Assembly (NCBI RefSeq): GCF_014193425.1
Contig: NZ_JACHZG010000001.1
Span: 1,798,001 to 1,862,000, forward strand
Direction: 5' to 3'
DNA: 64,000 bases
From: Microlunatus antarcticus
GTDB lineage: Bacteria; Actinomycetota; Actinomycetes; Propionibacteriales; Propionibacteriaceae
Positions within the stretch are counted from its first letter, which is position 1; the number at the start of each line of letters is the position of its first letter. Positions 7,048 through 15,876 of this stretch are shown piece by piece. The notes beneath the pieces were generated by a model. The model made no database searches and was not told the origin of the DNA. It saw only the letters and a list, made by a program, of their open reading frames with translations. A program made the position numbers and the translations under genes.

Positions 7048-8744
7048 ACGAGGACGCTCTCGTCGGCCCTCGCGACCCACTGCGCGAACCGCTCGCCCTC
7101 GGTGCGCTCGGCGGTGAAGGACTTGGCCAGGCGCTCGACGTAGTCGGGCAGCTCCTCGGCCGTGACCTTGTGACCGCGCAGCTTGCGCCCGAAGCCGGCG
7201 TCGAGGCCGAGCCCGCCGCCCAGGTGGACCTGGAAGCCCTCGACCTGGTCGCCGGCCGGCCCCTGGACCAGCTGGCCCTTGAGCCCGATGTCGGCGGTCT
7301 GGATGCGAGCGCAGGAGTTGGGGCAGCCGTTGATGTGCACGGTGATGGGGGAGTCCATCGCGCCGAGCCGGCTCTCCAGCTCGTCGACGACGCGGGCGGC
7401 CTGCGCCTTGGTCTCGACGATCGCGAGCTTGCAGAACTCGATGCCGGTGCAGGCCATCACCGAACGGCGCCAGGCGTCGGGACGCGCGGACAGGTCCAGC
7501 GCCTCGGCCCCGGCGACCAGCGAGTCGACCTGGTCGGGCGCCACGTCGAGGACGAGGATCTTCTGCATCGGCGTGGTCCGCAGCCGGTGCGAGCCGTGCG
7601 CCTCGGCGAGCTCGGCGAGCGCGAGGAGGGTCGCTCCGCTCACCCGTCCGGCCTTGGCGGCCAGGCCGACGAACTTGCGTCCGTCCTTCTGGTCGTTGAC
7701 CCCGATGTGGTCGCCGGGACGTTCCGGCGTCTCGGGCGCCGGGCCGTCGACGAGGCTGCGGTGGAGGTACTCGTTCTCCAGCACCTCACGGAACTTCTCG
7801 GGGCCCCAGTCGGCCACCAGGAACTTGATGCGGGCCCGCGTCCGCAGCCGGCGGTAGCCGTAGTCCCGGAACACGGCGCACACGCCGGCCCAGACGTCGG
7901 CGACCTCGTCGAGCGGCACCCAGGCGCCGAGACGCTGGGCGAACATCGGGTTGGTCGAGAGCCCGCCGCCGACCCAGAGGTCGAAGCCGGGTCCGTGCTC
8001 GGGGTGCTCGACCCCGACGAAGGCGATGTCGTTGATCTCGGGGACCACGTCCTGCAGCGGGTGGCCGGTGATTGCGGTCTTGAACTTGCGCGGGAGGTTG
8101 GAGTACTCCGGGTTACCGACGAAGCGGTCGCGGATCTCGCGGATGGCCGGCGTGGGGTCGATGATCTCGTCGACCGCGATCCCGGCGACGGGGGAGCCGA
8201 GGACCACGCGGGGGCAGTCGCCGCAGGCCTCGGTGGTGTCGAGCCCGACCGCCTCGAGGCGGCGCCAGATCTCCGGCACGTCCTCGACCCGGATCCAGTG
8301 CAGCTGCACGTTCTGTCGGTCCGTGATGTCGGCGGTACCGCGGGCGAAGTCGACCGAGATCTGGCCGATGACCCGCAGCTGCTCACTCGTGAGGGCACCG
8401 CCGTCGATGCGGATCCGGAGCATGAAGTACTCGTCGTCGAGCTCGTGGGGCTCCATCGTCGCGGTCCGGCCGCCGTCGATGCCCGGCTTGCGCTGGGTGT
8501 AGAGGCCGTACCAGCGGAACCGGCCGCGGAGGTCGCCCGGGTCGATCGAGGCGAAGCCGCCCTTGGCGTAGATGTTCTCGATGCGCGCCCGCACGTTGAG
8601 CGGGTTGTCGTCCTTCTTGGACTGCTCGTTCGGGTTGAGCGGCTCGCGGTAGCCGAGGGCCCACTGGCCCTCGCCGCGGGGCTTGCGGGTGCGGGCGGGA
8701 CGGGCTGCTCGTGCGTCGGGCGTGCTGGGGGGCAGGGCGTTCAT
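7044..8744 (-). CDS. sir: Sulfite reductase, ferredoxin-type (siroheme, 4Fe-4S)
   Basis: Reduces sulfite to sulfide, 566 residues. It has the two nitrite/sulfite reductase repeats: an N-terminal ferredoxin-like half from about residue 60, the siroheme segment with TEACGDCPR near residue 183, and the cluster-binding cysteines in ACTGIEFCKLAI (near 421) and HINGCPNSCAR (near 465). Operon context with cysH/C/D/N favours sulfite over nitrite as substrate. The ATG at 8744 follows an AAGGA ribosome site by six bases. It is the first large gene of the operon, 71 bp downstream of a cysteine-containing leader peptide. Confidence 0.94.
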   Translation of the reverse strand: MNALPPSTPDARAARPARTRKPRGEGQWALGYREPLNPNEQSKKDDNPLNVRARIENIYAKGGFASIDPGDLRGRFRWYGLYTQRKPGIDGGRTATMEPHELDDEYFMLRIRIDGGALTSEQLRVIGQISVDFARGTADITDRQNVQLHWIRVEDVPEIWRRLEAVGLDTTEACGDCPRVVLGSPVAGIAVDEIIDPTPAIREIRDRFVGNPEYSNLPRKFKTAITGHPLQDVVPEINDIAFVGVEHPEHGPGFDLWVGGGLSTNPMFAQRLGAWVPLDEVADVWAGVCAVFRDYGYRRLRTRARIKFLVADWGPEKFREVLENEYLHRSLVDGPAPETPERPGDHIGVNDQKDGRKFVGLAAKAGRVSGATLLALAELAEAHGSHRLRTTPMQKILVLDVAPDQVDSLVAGAEALDLSARPDAWRRSVMACTGIEFCKLAIVETKAQAARVVDELESRLGAMDSPITVHINGCPNSCARIQTADIGLKGQLVQGPAGDQVEGFQVHLGGGLGLDAGFGRKLRGHKVTAEELPDYVERLAKSFTAERTEGERFAQWVARADESVLV

Positions 8745-8815
8745 GGGTTCCTTCGCGGGGCAGCCCGGGGCGCGCGGAGCGGTCGTCGGGGGCGGGTCGG
8801 GGGTCGTTCCGGGCG

Positions 8816-8875
8816 TCAGTGCCCGGGCATCCAGACCCGACACATCATCGACGCGGTCCGGGCGAGGTCGACCAC
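8816..8875 (-). CDS. Putative cysteine-responsive leader peptide upstream of sir
   Basis: A tiny reading frame ending at 8816 spells LTTRRVVDLARTASMMCRVW followed by MPGH and a stop. This matches the actinobacterial sulfur-gene leader peptides with the pattern RRxVDLxRxAxxxCR, in which stalling at the late Cys codon is thought to sense cysteine. The GTG at 8875 gives 19 residues (MVDLARTASMMCRVWMPGH); a CTG at 8890 would include the LTTRR part. No strong ribosome site is evident, so the exact start is uncertain. It lies 71 bp before sir in the same direction, as expected for attenuation control of the operon. Confidence 0.65.
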   Translation of the reverse strand: MVDLARTASMMCRVWMPGH

Positions 8876-9015
8876 GCGGCGCGTGGTCAGCTGCCGGGGA
8901 CGAGCGGCGGGGTCGGCGCAACGCGCCGCCGAGAGCTCTCGGCAGCGATCGACCCCTCCTGCGGCGCGCACCCTCACACAATCCGTCGGCGCGCGCCGCT
9001 GATCAAATCCAAATC

Positions 9016-10008
9016 TCACTGGATGGGACGCGTGTCCGCATCGCGGACTTCCTCGGCCGGGTCGATCCCGGTGAGGCCCGGCCAGAGCTTGTCGGCGGCG
9101 GCGTTGAAGGCCGCCCCGACGAGGACGGCGAGCGACATCACGTACAGCCAGATGAGGACGGCGATCGGTGCCGCGAGAGGCCCGTAGATGGTCGACGACC
9201 CGGTCGAGGCGCTCAGCGTGAGGCGCAGCAGCACGCTGCCGATGACCCAGATCAGGAGGGCGAGCGCTGCACCGGGAAGCCCGCTGCGCAGGCGGCTCTT
9301 CAGCGGCAGCGACCGGTCGTACACGCCGGCCAGAAAGACGCCGGCGCCGAGGAGGACCACCGGCCAGTAGAGGCCGCCGAGGAACTCGAGCCGCTCGGGC
9401 AGCACCCGCTGCACGAAGCCGGGGCCCGCCAGGACGAGCGGCACGAGCACGACGCCGATGATCACCAGGACGAGATAGAAGACGAACGAGAGCAGCCGCT
9501 GCTGCACGAAGCCGCGACGACCGGCCAGCCCGTACATGATCGTGATCGTGTCGACGAAGACGTTGACCGCGCGCGAGCCCGACCACAGCGCGACCAGGAA
9601 CCCGACGGAGACTACGGCGGCGCTGCCCTGGGCCAGCACGTTCTCCAGCGTGGGGGCGAGGATCGAGTTGACGATGTCCTCGGTCAGGACCCGACGGGCG
9701 AGCGCGAGCACCTGCGCCTGGACGTTCGCCACGGCCACGACGTCGAACGCGCCGGCCACGAAGCCGATCGCCCCGGCGAGCCCGAAGATCAGCGGCGGCA
9801 ACGACAGCACGGTGAAGAACGCGGCCTCGGCGGCCAGACCGGTGACCCGGTAGCGCAGGCAGGCGAGGAGCGTCTCCTTGGCGGCCTGCGCGCCGCGGGT
9901 CGCCCCGAACCGGCGGCCGCCCGCACCCAGCGCGGCGACCGCTCTCGACCGTCGCCACCGCGTCTTGAGCGGCACGGAGCGGGTCGACGACCTCCGGCTC
10001 TCGCTCAC
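9016..10008 (-). CDS. YihY/virulence factor BrkB family membrane protein
   Basis: A 330-residue inner membrane protein with a basic, soluble N-terminal tail of about 45 residues and six hydrophobic segments. Family-typical pieces are GLAAEAAFFTVLSLPPL near residue 57, the long amphipathic region before LWSGSRAVNVFVDTI near 143, and STIYGPLAAPIAVLIWLY near 275. The YihY family is widespread but its function is still unsettled (early ribonuclease claims were not upheld). The start is a GTG at 10008. The next 271 bp downstream separate it from the sir gene and include the leader peptide. Confidence 0.9.
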   Translation of the reverse strand: MSESRRSSTRSVPLKTRWRRSRAVAALGAGGRRFGATRGAQAAKETLLACLRYRVTGLAAEAAFFTVLSLPPLIFGLAGAIGFVAGAFDVVAVANVQAQVLALARRVLTEDIVNSILAPTLENVLAQGSAAVVSVGFLVALWSGSRAVNVFVDTITIMYGLAGRRGFVQQRLLSFVFYLVLVIIGVVLVPLVLAGPGFVQRVLPERLEFLGGLYWPVVLLGAGVFLAGVYDRSLPLKSRLRSGLPGAALALLIWVIGSVLLRLTLSASTGSSTIYGPLAAPIAVLIWLYVMSLAVLVGAAFNAAADKLWPGLTGIDPAEEVRDADTRPIQ

Positions 10009-10094
10009 CGCTCCAGGCTAGTGGGGCGGGGCCTGCCGACCTGTGGCACGCGGCCCGCGTCGCGGGTGATTCCCGCGACCGCGGACGGCGACCC

Positions 10095-10295
10095 TCAGAA
10101 GCCGCTGCCGGCGTAGTCCTCCCCGGCCGGTGCCGGTCGGTGGGCTCCGTCGGGGTCGTTCGTCGAGCCCTCGGCGTAGTCGTCCTCGACGACCACGCCC
10201 TGACCGACGTCGGTGTCGGCCGGCTGCGGCGGGTCGGGCACCTGGGCCAGCTCCTCGTCGTCCATCGCGCGGGGGTCCTGCTCGGGTTCGCTCAC
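10095..10295 (-). CDS. Small acidic hypothetical protein
   Basis: A 66-residue, very acidic, Pro/Asp/Glu-rich protein ([20 protein letters not shown] at the start, EDYAGSGF at the end) with no hydrophobic segment and no motif I recognise. The GTG at 10295 is preceded by a strong AGGAGGA ribosome site seven bases away, which decides the start and argues that the gene is real. It is likely intrinsically disordered. It lies 86 bp upstream of the YihY gene in the same direction and could share its transcript. Confidence 0.7.
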   Translation of the reverse strand: MSEPEQDPRAMDDEELAQVPDPPQPADTDVGQGVVVEDDYAEGSTNDPDGAHRPAPAGEDYAGSGF

Positions 10296-10468
10296 GTGTC
10301 CTCCTGGTGGTGTCTGCTGTCCACGCCTTACCCGTTCCTGACCGTTACCCCCGCACCCCGAGATCCATAGCCGGGCGTAGCGTCCGACGTCGAAAGACGT
10401 CCTTCGGCAGACGTCGGGCACAGGTGCCGCGGTCCCGGACCACCGGGTCGGCGCCGGGAAGGAGCAGC

Positions 10469-11755
10469 GTGACCACGACCACGACCTCCGGCGGACGGGT
10501 GCCGCTCACCCGGGATCAAAGAAGCGCGTTCCTGGCCGCGTTCCTGGGCTGGACCATGGACGCCTTCGACTACTTCATCGTCGTGCTGGTCTACGCCGAC
10601 ATCGCGAAGGAGTTCGGCGTCTCGCTGCCGCGGATGGCCTTCATCACCACGGTGACGCTGCTGATGCGGCCCGTCGGGGCGCTGATCTTCGGGCTGTGGG
10701 CCGACCGCGTGGGCCGACGCATCCCGCTGATCGTCGACGTCTGCTTCTACAGCGCGGTCGGCTTCGCGTGCGCCTTCGCCCCGAACTTCACCGTGCTCAT
10801 CGTGCTGCGCCTGCTGTACGGGATCGGCATGGGCGGCGAGTGGGGCCTCGGCGCGGCGCTGGCGATGGAGAAGATCCCCACGGCGCGCCGCGGCTTCTTC
10901 TCCGGGGTGCTGCAGCAGGGCTACTCGACGGGCTACCTGCTCGCGGCGGCCGTCTACCTGGTCCTGCACCAGGCGTTCGGACTGGGCTGGCGCTACCTCT
11001 TCGCGTTCTCGATCCTGCCCGCGCTGATCAGCCTGATCATCCGGAGCCGGGTCAAGGAGTCCGAGGTCTGGGAGGCCACCCGCGACCGCAAGGTGTCGAG
11101 CAGCGTCTCGGCCGCGTCGGTGTTCAAGAACCCGACCGTCATCCGCCGGTTCGTCTTCCTCATCGTGCTGATGACCGCGTTCAACTGGATGAGCCACGGC
11201 ACCCAGGACGTCTACCCGACGTTCCTCAAGGCGACCGAGAACGGCGGGGCCGGCTTCTCCGCCGACACCGCCTTGATCATCGCGATCCTCTACAACGTCG
11301 GCGCGATCATCGGCGGGCTCGTGTTCGGCGGACGTTCGGAACGCTTCGGTCGCCGCCGCGTCATCGTCTTCTGCGCCGTCCTCGGGCTGCCGGTCGTGCC
11401 GATCTTCGCCTACTCCCACTCTGCCGGGATGCTCGTGCTCGGCTCGTTCCTGATGCAGCTCTTCGTCCAGGGCGCCTGGGGCGTGATCCCGGCCCACCTC
11501 ACCGAGCTGTCGCCCGACGAGGTCCGCGGCTTCTACCCGGGCGTGACCTACCAGCTCGGCAACTGCCTCGCGGCGTTCAACCTGCCGATTCAGGAGGCCC
11601 TCGCCTCGACCCACGGCTACCCGTTCGCGTTGGCGGTGACCATCGTGCCGGTCCTGGTCGCGGTGGCGGTCCTGACCGCTCTCGGCCCCGAGAACCGGGG
11701 CGTCACCTTCGGCTCGAAGGAGAGCTCCGCCCTCGCGGACGCGACTACGCGCTGA
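10469..11755 (+). CDS. MFS transporter, sialate/lactate (metabolite:H+ symporter) type
   Basis: A 428-residue, 12-segment major facilitator permease. The first segment carries [20 protein letters not shown], the loop 2-3 signature reads [12 protein letters not shown] near residue 72, and [20 protein letters not shown] lies near 121. The GGEWG motif and the D-A-F-D start are typical of the NanT/JEN-like carboxylate:proton symporters, so a small organic acid or sialic acid is the likely substrate; this is not resolved. The GTG at 10469 has GGAAGGAG upstream. No catabolic genes sit next to it, and it ends just before the inverted repeat at 11763. Confidence 0.88.
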   Translation: MTTTTTSGGRVPLTRDQRSAFLAAFLGWTMDAFDYFIVVLVYADIAKEFGVSLPRMAFITTVTLLMRPVGALIFGLWADRVGRRIPLIVDVCFYSAVGFACAFAPNFTVLIVLRLLYGIGMGGEWGLGAALAMEKIPTARRGFFSGVLQQGYSTGYLLAAAVYLVLHQAFGLGWRYLFAFSILPALISLIIRSRVKESEVWEATRDRKVSSSVSAASVFKNPTVIRRFVFLIVLMTAFNWMSHGTQDVYPTFLKATENGGAGFSADTALIIAILYNVGAIIGGLVFGGRSERFGRRRVIVFCAVLGLPVVPIFAYSHSAGMLVLGSFLMQLFVQGAWGVIPAHLTELSPDEVRGFYPGVTYQLGNCLAAFNLPIQEALASTHGYPFALAVTIVPVLVAVAVLTALGPENRGVTFGSKESSALADATTR

Positions 11756-11762
11756 GAGGCGG

Positions 11763-11864
11763 GAGAACGCTCCCTGAGCCTGTCGAAGGGCCTCGACGAG
11801 GTCAGCGTTCTCATCGCATGTCGAAGCCAACCCGTTCCGGGCCCTTCGACAAGCTCAGGGAGCG
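11763..11864. repeat. Inverted pair of the CCTTCGACAGGCTCAGGGA repeat between convergent genes
   Basis: A full 44-bp copy at 11766-11809 has arms AACGCT/AGCGTT (9 bp when the flanking GAG/CTC is included) and an inner stem CCTGTCGA/TCGACGAGG. A second, partial copy lies in opposite orientation at 11840-11864. The two 24-bp cores differ by one or two bases, so they can pair as one large stem. It lies where the MFS and GT9 genes converge, suggesting a two-way terminator. The GT9 stop codon is inside the second copy. Confidence 0.8.
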
Positions 11865-13012
11865 TAGGGACGCGTACGGCCGCTCCCGACGACCTGCTGC
11901 CACAGCTCCTGCGTCGCGGCGAGCAGGTCGGCCTCGGGGACGTCGTGGGTGGCGCTCGCGTGGTGGCCGCACCAGCCGTCGAGGACGCGCATGCCGCAGA
12001 CCTGGCAGCCGCCGTGCCACGACACGAGGACGCGGTGCCACGTCCGGGTCAGGGGCGCGACGTCGGCGAGGTTCGCGTACGTGAAGACGCCCACGGTCGG
12101 CGTGCCGACCGCGCCCGCGAGGTGCCGGGGACCGGAGTCGTTGCCGATCATCAGCGATGCCCGGGCCAGGGTGCCGACCAGGCCGCCGAGGGTCAGGCCC
12201 CCGACGACGGTCTCCATCTCGGCGCCGTAGCCCTCGGCGACCCGGGCGACGCGCTCGGCGTCCGCGGGCCCGCCCACCACGACGACGCGGGCGCCGTCGT
12301 CGGCCAGCGCCCGGGCGACCCGACCCAGCCGGTCCTCGGGGTAGCAGCGGCGCGCGTCCGTCGCGCCCGGGTGCACGACGACGAGTGGACGGTCGTCGTG
12401 CGGGACGGCGGCCTCCGAGGCGTCGAGGTCGGCCGCCGTCACGGCGAGCCCGGGCTCGAGCCGGGTGCTGCGGGCCCCGGCGGCGGCCACGACCTCGAGC
12501 CAGCGCACGGTGTCGTGCTGGTAGGCGGTGTACGGGACCCAGCGGTCGGTGCGTGGCGCTCCGGGGGCGGCCGCCCCGACGCTGACGCGGGCACCGAGCC
12601 GCAGGAGCAGCGGGTTGGAGTTGCCGCCCCCGCCGTGCAGCTGCACCGCGAGGTCGTAGCCGTACGCCCGCTGCTCCGCGCACCACGCCTCGAGCTCCTC
12701 GGGCGAGGCGTCCGGCACGTCGGACTTGACCCGCACGCCGCTGACCAGCGGCAGCCGGACGACCCGGTCGACCGGTCCCGGCCGCCCGTCGAGCAGGGCC
12801 GCGTGGTGGGCCGCGCCGAGCAGCGTGATCTCGGCGTCCGGGTACGCCTCGCGCAGCGCGCTGAGCGCGGGCTCGGACACGACGTAGTCGCCGATGCCGT
12901 TGGCCCGCAGCACCGCGATGCGGCGTACGCCGGGGATCGGCCCGGCCGGACGGGCGGGCAGGTCGAGGGCGGGTCCTGTGGGCGTGGGTTCGGTGGGCGT
13001 GGGTTCGGGCAC
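11855..13012 (-). CDS. Glycosyltransferase family 9 (heptosyltransferase-like)
   Basis: A 385-residue GT-B-fold enzyme. The N-terminal Rossmann half starts near residue 30 with IAVLRANGIGDYVVSEPALS, the hallmark of GT9, and the nucleotide-sugar half has VVVHPGATDARRCYP near residue 214 and LMIGNDSGPRHLAGAVGTP near 291. A cysteine-rich stretch (GGCQVCGMRVLDGWCG) lies near the C-terminus. GT9 enzymes add heptose or other sugars to surface glycans; actinobacterial acceptors are usually unknown. The GTG start at 13012 follows from the gene-like sequence, as the long upstream frame crosses the divergent protease gene. Its TGA stop lies within the 11840-11864 repeat. Confidence 0.9.
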   Translation of the reverse strand: MPEPTPTEPTPTGPALDLPARPAGPIPGVRRIAVLRANGIGDYVVSEPALSALREAYPDAEITLLGAAHHAALLDGRPGPVDRVVRLPLVSGVRVKSDVPDASPEELEAWCAEQRAYGYDLAVQLHGGGGNSNPLLLRLGARVSVGAAAPGAPRTDRWVPYTAYQHDTVRWLEVVAAAGARSTRLEPGLAVTAADLDASEAAVPHDDRPLVVVHPGATDARRCYPEDRLGRVARALADDGARVVVVGGPADAERVARVAEGYGAEMETVVGGLTLGGLVGTLARASLMIGNDSGPRHLAGAVGTPTVGVFTYANLADVAPLTRTWHRVLVSWHGGCQVCGMRVLDGWCGHHASATHDVPEADLLAATQELWQQVVGSGRTRPYAP

Positions 13013-13222
13013 GGAGCGAGGCTTACCCCGGCACGCCCGGTCCAGCCGCGGAGACGGGACGACTCGGCTCCGGGTGCCCGGAACCTGCCCCTCCCGAGCT
13101 CGCCGATGGTAATTTCGTTCCTGCCCGGATCGAGCCTCGTGCTGCCGGGCCGCGCCCGGGGACGCGCACCACACGTCTTCCGGCACGACGGCCGGGAGCC
13201 TCCGTCCGGAAGGACCTCTCCC

Positions 13223-13930
13223 GTGCCCCGCGCCCGCGCCGCAGCCGCCCTGCTCGCCCTCGCCGCCCTGGTGGGCGTCTCGACCGCCACCACCGCACCC
13301 GTCGCCGGCGCGAGTGTCGACCGGGGCTCGGCCAAGAGCTACAGCCTGCAGAAGGTCGGCGGGTCCGTCGTCCGCTGGAACCCGTGCGAGTCCGTCCACT
13401 ACACGGTCAACACCACCTACGCCCCGGCCGGCGCGCTCGCCGACACCCAGGCCGCGGTGGCCCGGATCGCGAAGGTGAGCGGGCTGACGTTCGTCTACGA
13501 CGGCCCCACGACCACCATCCCCACCAGCTCCGGTCCGCGGGCCGACGGGATCACGATCGCCTGGGCCCGGCGCGGCACCGGCACGGGCAGGAGCGACCTG
13601 CTGCCCGGAGGGTCGGTCCTGGGGACCGGCGGCTGGAACGTCACCTACGTGACCACGGCCAAGGGCGGCGCCGTCTCCGGCGTGCACATCGTGAACGGGT
13701 ACGTCATCGTCGACACCGCCGCCAACAAGCTGCCCGGCGGCTTCGCCGACGTCAAGGGCGGGACCCGGGGCGAGCTCCTGCAGCACGAGCTCGGGCACGC
13801 GGTCGGGCTGAACCACGTCAAGGACAAGAGCCAGCTGATGTACGCCACGCTGGGTGCCCACTCGAGCCTCGGCGCCGGCGACAAGGCCGGCCTGCGCAAG
13901 GTGGGCAAGCCCGCCGGCTGCACGACCTAG
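13223..13930 (+). CDS. Secreted zinc metalloprotease (matrixin-like metzincin)
   Basis: A 235-residue exported protein. Residues 1-34 form a signal peptide (VPRARAAAALLALAALVGVS, then an Ala-rich cleavage region). The mature part has RWNPCESVHYTVN near residue 52 and the zinc-binding motif HELGHAVGLNH near 193-203, with a downstream Met (SQLMYATLG) matching the metzincin Met-turn. The layout resembles matrixin-domain proteins of actinobacteria that begin with a WNPC segment. The GTG at 13223 is chosen because it gives a proper signal peptide and has GGAAGGAC upstream. It is divergent from the GT9 gene; substrates unknown. Confidence 0.88.
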   Translation: MPRARAAAALLALAALVGVSTATTAPVAGASVDRGSAKSYSLQKVGGSVVRWNPCESVHYTVNTTYAPAGALADTQAAVARIAKVSGLTFVYDGPTTTIPTSSGPRADGITIAWARRGTGTGRSDLLPGGSVLGTGGWNVTYVTTAKGGAVSGVHIVNGYVIVDTAANKLPGGFADVKGGTRGELLQHELGHAVGLNHVKDKSQLMYATLGAHSSLGAGDKAGLRKVGKPAGCTT

Positions 13931-13994
13931 GCGACCCGGCGTCGTCGTCGCCCCGCCGTACGGTGAGGTCGACCGGACGACGAGGGGCAGGACG

Positions 13995-14831
13995 ATGGCG
14001 GACGACGAGACCAGGGACGCGGCGGCCCACCGGGTGGCCGGACGTCGCGACGGCACCACCGACGTCCGGGGCGTGGAGCTCGGCTGGACGTCCGAGGGCG
14101 AGGGCCCGCTGACCGTCTTCGCCCACGGCATGGCCAACGACCGGTGGTCCGGTGAGCTCGCCGGCCTGCTCGACTGGTCGCCGCTCGTGGCGGGCGGGCA
14201 GCGCCTGCTCCGCTACGACGCCCGCGGCCACGGCCGCTCGACCGGGCGGGCCGTGGCGGAGGACTACCGCTGGCCGGACCTGGCCGACGACCTGCTCGCG
14301 CTGCTCGACGTGCTGTCGCCCGACCGGCCCGTCCGGGCGGTGGGCGCCTCGATGGGCTCGGCCACGCTGGTCCACGCCGCCCTGGCCGCTCCCGACCGGT
14401 TCGAGCGGCTCGTCCTGACCTGCCCACCGACCGCGTGGGCGACCCGTGCGGCCCAGGCCGGCGCGTACCTCCAGGGGGCCGACCTGGTCGAGCAGCACGG
14501 CGTGGAGGCGTTCGAGCGCGCCATGTCCGCCCAGCCCAAGCAGGGTCTGTTCCGCGACCTGCCCGACTACCCGCCCCGCCTGCGCGTCTCCGACGCCCTG
14601 CTGCCGTCGGTGCTGCGGGGAGCCGCCGCGTCCGACCTGCCCGACGACGCCCGGCTGCGGACGCTCCAGCTGCCCGTGCTGGTCCTCAGCTGGCACGACG
14701 ACCCGGGCCACCCGGTCGAGACCGGGGAGCGCCTCGTCGAGCTGATCGACGGTGCGGAGCTGGGGACGGCCGCCACGGTCACGGAGCTGCGGACCTGGGG
14801 GAGCCGGACGGCGACGTTCCTGGGCGGCTGA
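13995..14831 (+). CDS. Alpha/beta hydrolase
   Basis: A 278-residue alpha/beta hydrolase. The HGM oxyanion segment is FAHGMANDRWSGE near residue 40, LRYDARGHGRSTG near 73 matches strand 4 and its loop, and the nucleophile elbow is GASMGS near residues 117-122 with Ser at the G-x-S-x-G position. SWHDDPGHPVETG near 233 supplies an acidic residue and a histidine consistent with the rest of the triad. Substrate not predictable: haloperoxidase/esterase-like members look like this. The ATG at 13995 is preceded by GGGCAGGACG. Confidence 0.85.
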   Translation: MADDETRDAAAHRVAGRRDGTTDVRGVELGWTSEGEGPLTVFAHGMANDRWSGELAGLLDWSPLVAGGQRLLRYDARGHGRSTGRAVAEDYRWPDLADDLLALLDVLSPDRPVRAVGASMGSATLVHAALAAPDRFERLVLTCPPTAWATRAAQAGAYLQGADLVEQHGVEAFERAMSAQPKQGLFRDLPDYPPRLRVSDALLPSVLRGAAASDLPDDARLRTLQLPVLVLSWHDDPGHPVETGERLVELIDGAELGTAATVTELRTWGSRTATFLGG

Positions 14832-14967
14832 CCCGGGCTCGCGCTGACGGAGTCGCTCGTCGGCCGGGACGAACGTCTACGCTCACCTCAGCGAGGTGCG
14901 GCGTCGGAACGCCTCGTCGCCCCCCGGGGCCCGTGGCGCGTAGTCCTTCTACGCTCCAGGAGCTCCG

Positions 14968-15820
14968 ATGACCCTCCACCTCGACCAGCCCACCCTCGTC
15001 ATGGGGGCGCGTGGCAGCGTCGGCCGCCTCGTGCTCGACGACCTCGTACGACGCGGCCTGCCCGTCCGTGCGTCCAGCCGCCGCCCCGGGCCGGGATCGG
15101 GCTCCGGCGGCGTCGACGTCATGACCGCCGACCTGACCGACCCCGCCTCCCTGAGGCCCGCCTTCGACGGGATGCGGCAGGTGTTCCTCTACGCCACGCC
15201 GGTCGGGGTGAGTGGCGTCGTCGAGGCGGCCCGCTCGGCCGGCGTCCGACGGATCGTCCTCATGTCCTCCGGCAGCGTCGTGCACCCCTCGTCGGCCGGG
15301 AACGCCATCACCGAGGAGCACCGCGCGGTCGAGGACGCGTTCGGGTCGGCGCCGGACCTCGAGCTCGTACCGGTCCGACCGCTCGTCCTCGCGTCGAACG
15401 CGCTGGGCTGGGCGAGGTCGGTCCGGGGGGGAGCGTCGGGTCCAGCTCTACCGGCCCGACGCCCTCACGGCGCCGGTCCACGAGCGCGACGTCGCTGCGG
15501 TCGCGGTCGCGGCGCTCCTCGGCGCCGACGACGTCAGCGCCATGCTGACCGGTCCCGAGCGGCTGAGCCAGCGAGCGCAGGTGGCGGCGGTCGCCGACGC
15601 GATCGGCGCGGAGCTCGCGGTCGACGAGCTCGACCGTGAGGCTGCCCGTACGCGGCTCGCCCGGTTCGTGCCGGAGCACGAGGCCGAGGCGGTGCTCCGG
15701 TTCCTCGACGACGCGGCCGCCGGGAGCTCGCCGGCGACGGGCACCGTCGAGCAGGTCCTCGGCCGCCCGGCGACCCCGTTCAGGCTGTGGGCCCACGACC
15801 ACGTCGCCGACTTCGCCTGA
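14968..15820 (+). pseudogene. NmrA-like NAD(P)-binding protein, frameshifted
   Basis: The first frame (from ATG 14968) reads as an atypical SDR/NmrA-type protein, with TLVMGARGSVGRLVLDDLV near residue 8 and VFLYATPVGVSGVVEAARSA near residue 72. The match breaks at a run of seven G (15426-15432). After that point the sense continues one frame over, with RRVQLYRPDALTAPVHERDV through LWAHDHVADFA to 15820. Removing one G restores a 283-residue protein of normal size. Either the gene is inactivated or the G-run is a sequencing error. It may act on quinones or other redox substrates; unknown. Confidence 0.8.
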
Positions 15821-15876
15821 GCGTCCGACGTGGCAGGGTCGTCCCCGTTGGGGGGCGACCCTGCGCCCCCGACGAC

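Noticed and set aside
8745-8815. SAM or other riboswitch before sir
   Set aside because: I could not find the conserved core of a known riboswitch; the leader peptide explains the region better.
11945-13222. Upstream extension of the metalloprotease frame over the GT9 gene
   Set aside because: The frame is open only because of GC bias; a signal peptide begins at 13223.
15426-15432. Programmed frameshift in the G-run
   Set aside because: No stimulatory structure recognised and no family precedent; a homopolymer length change or error is simpler.
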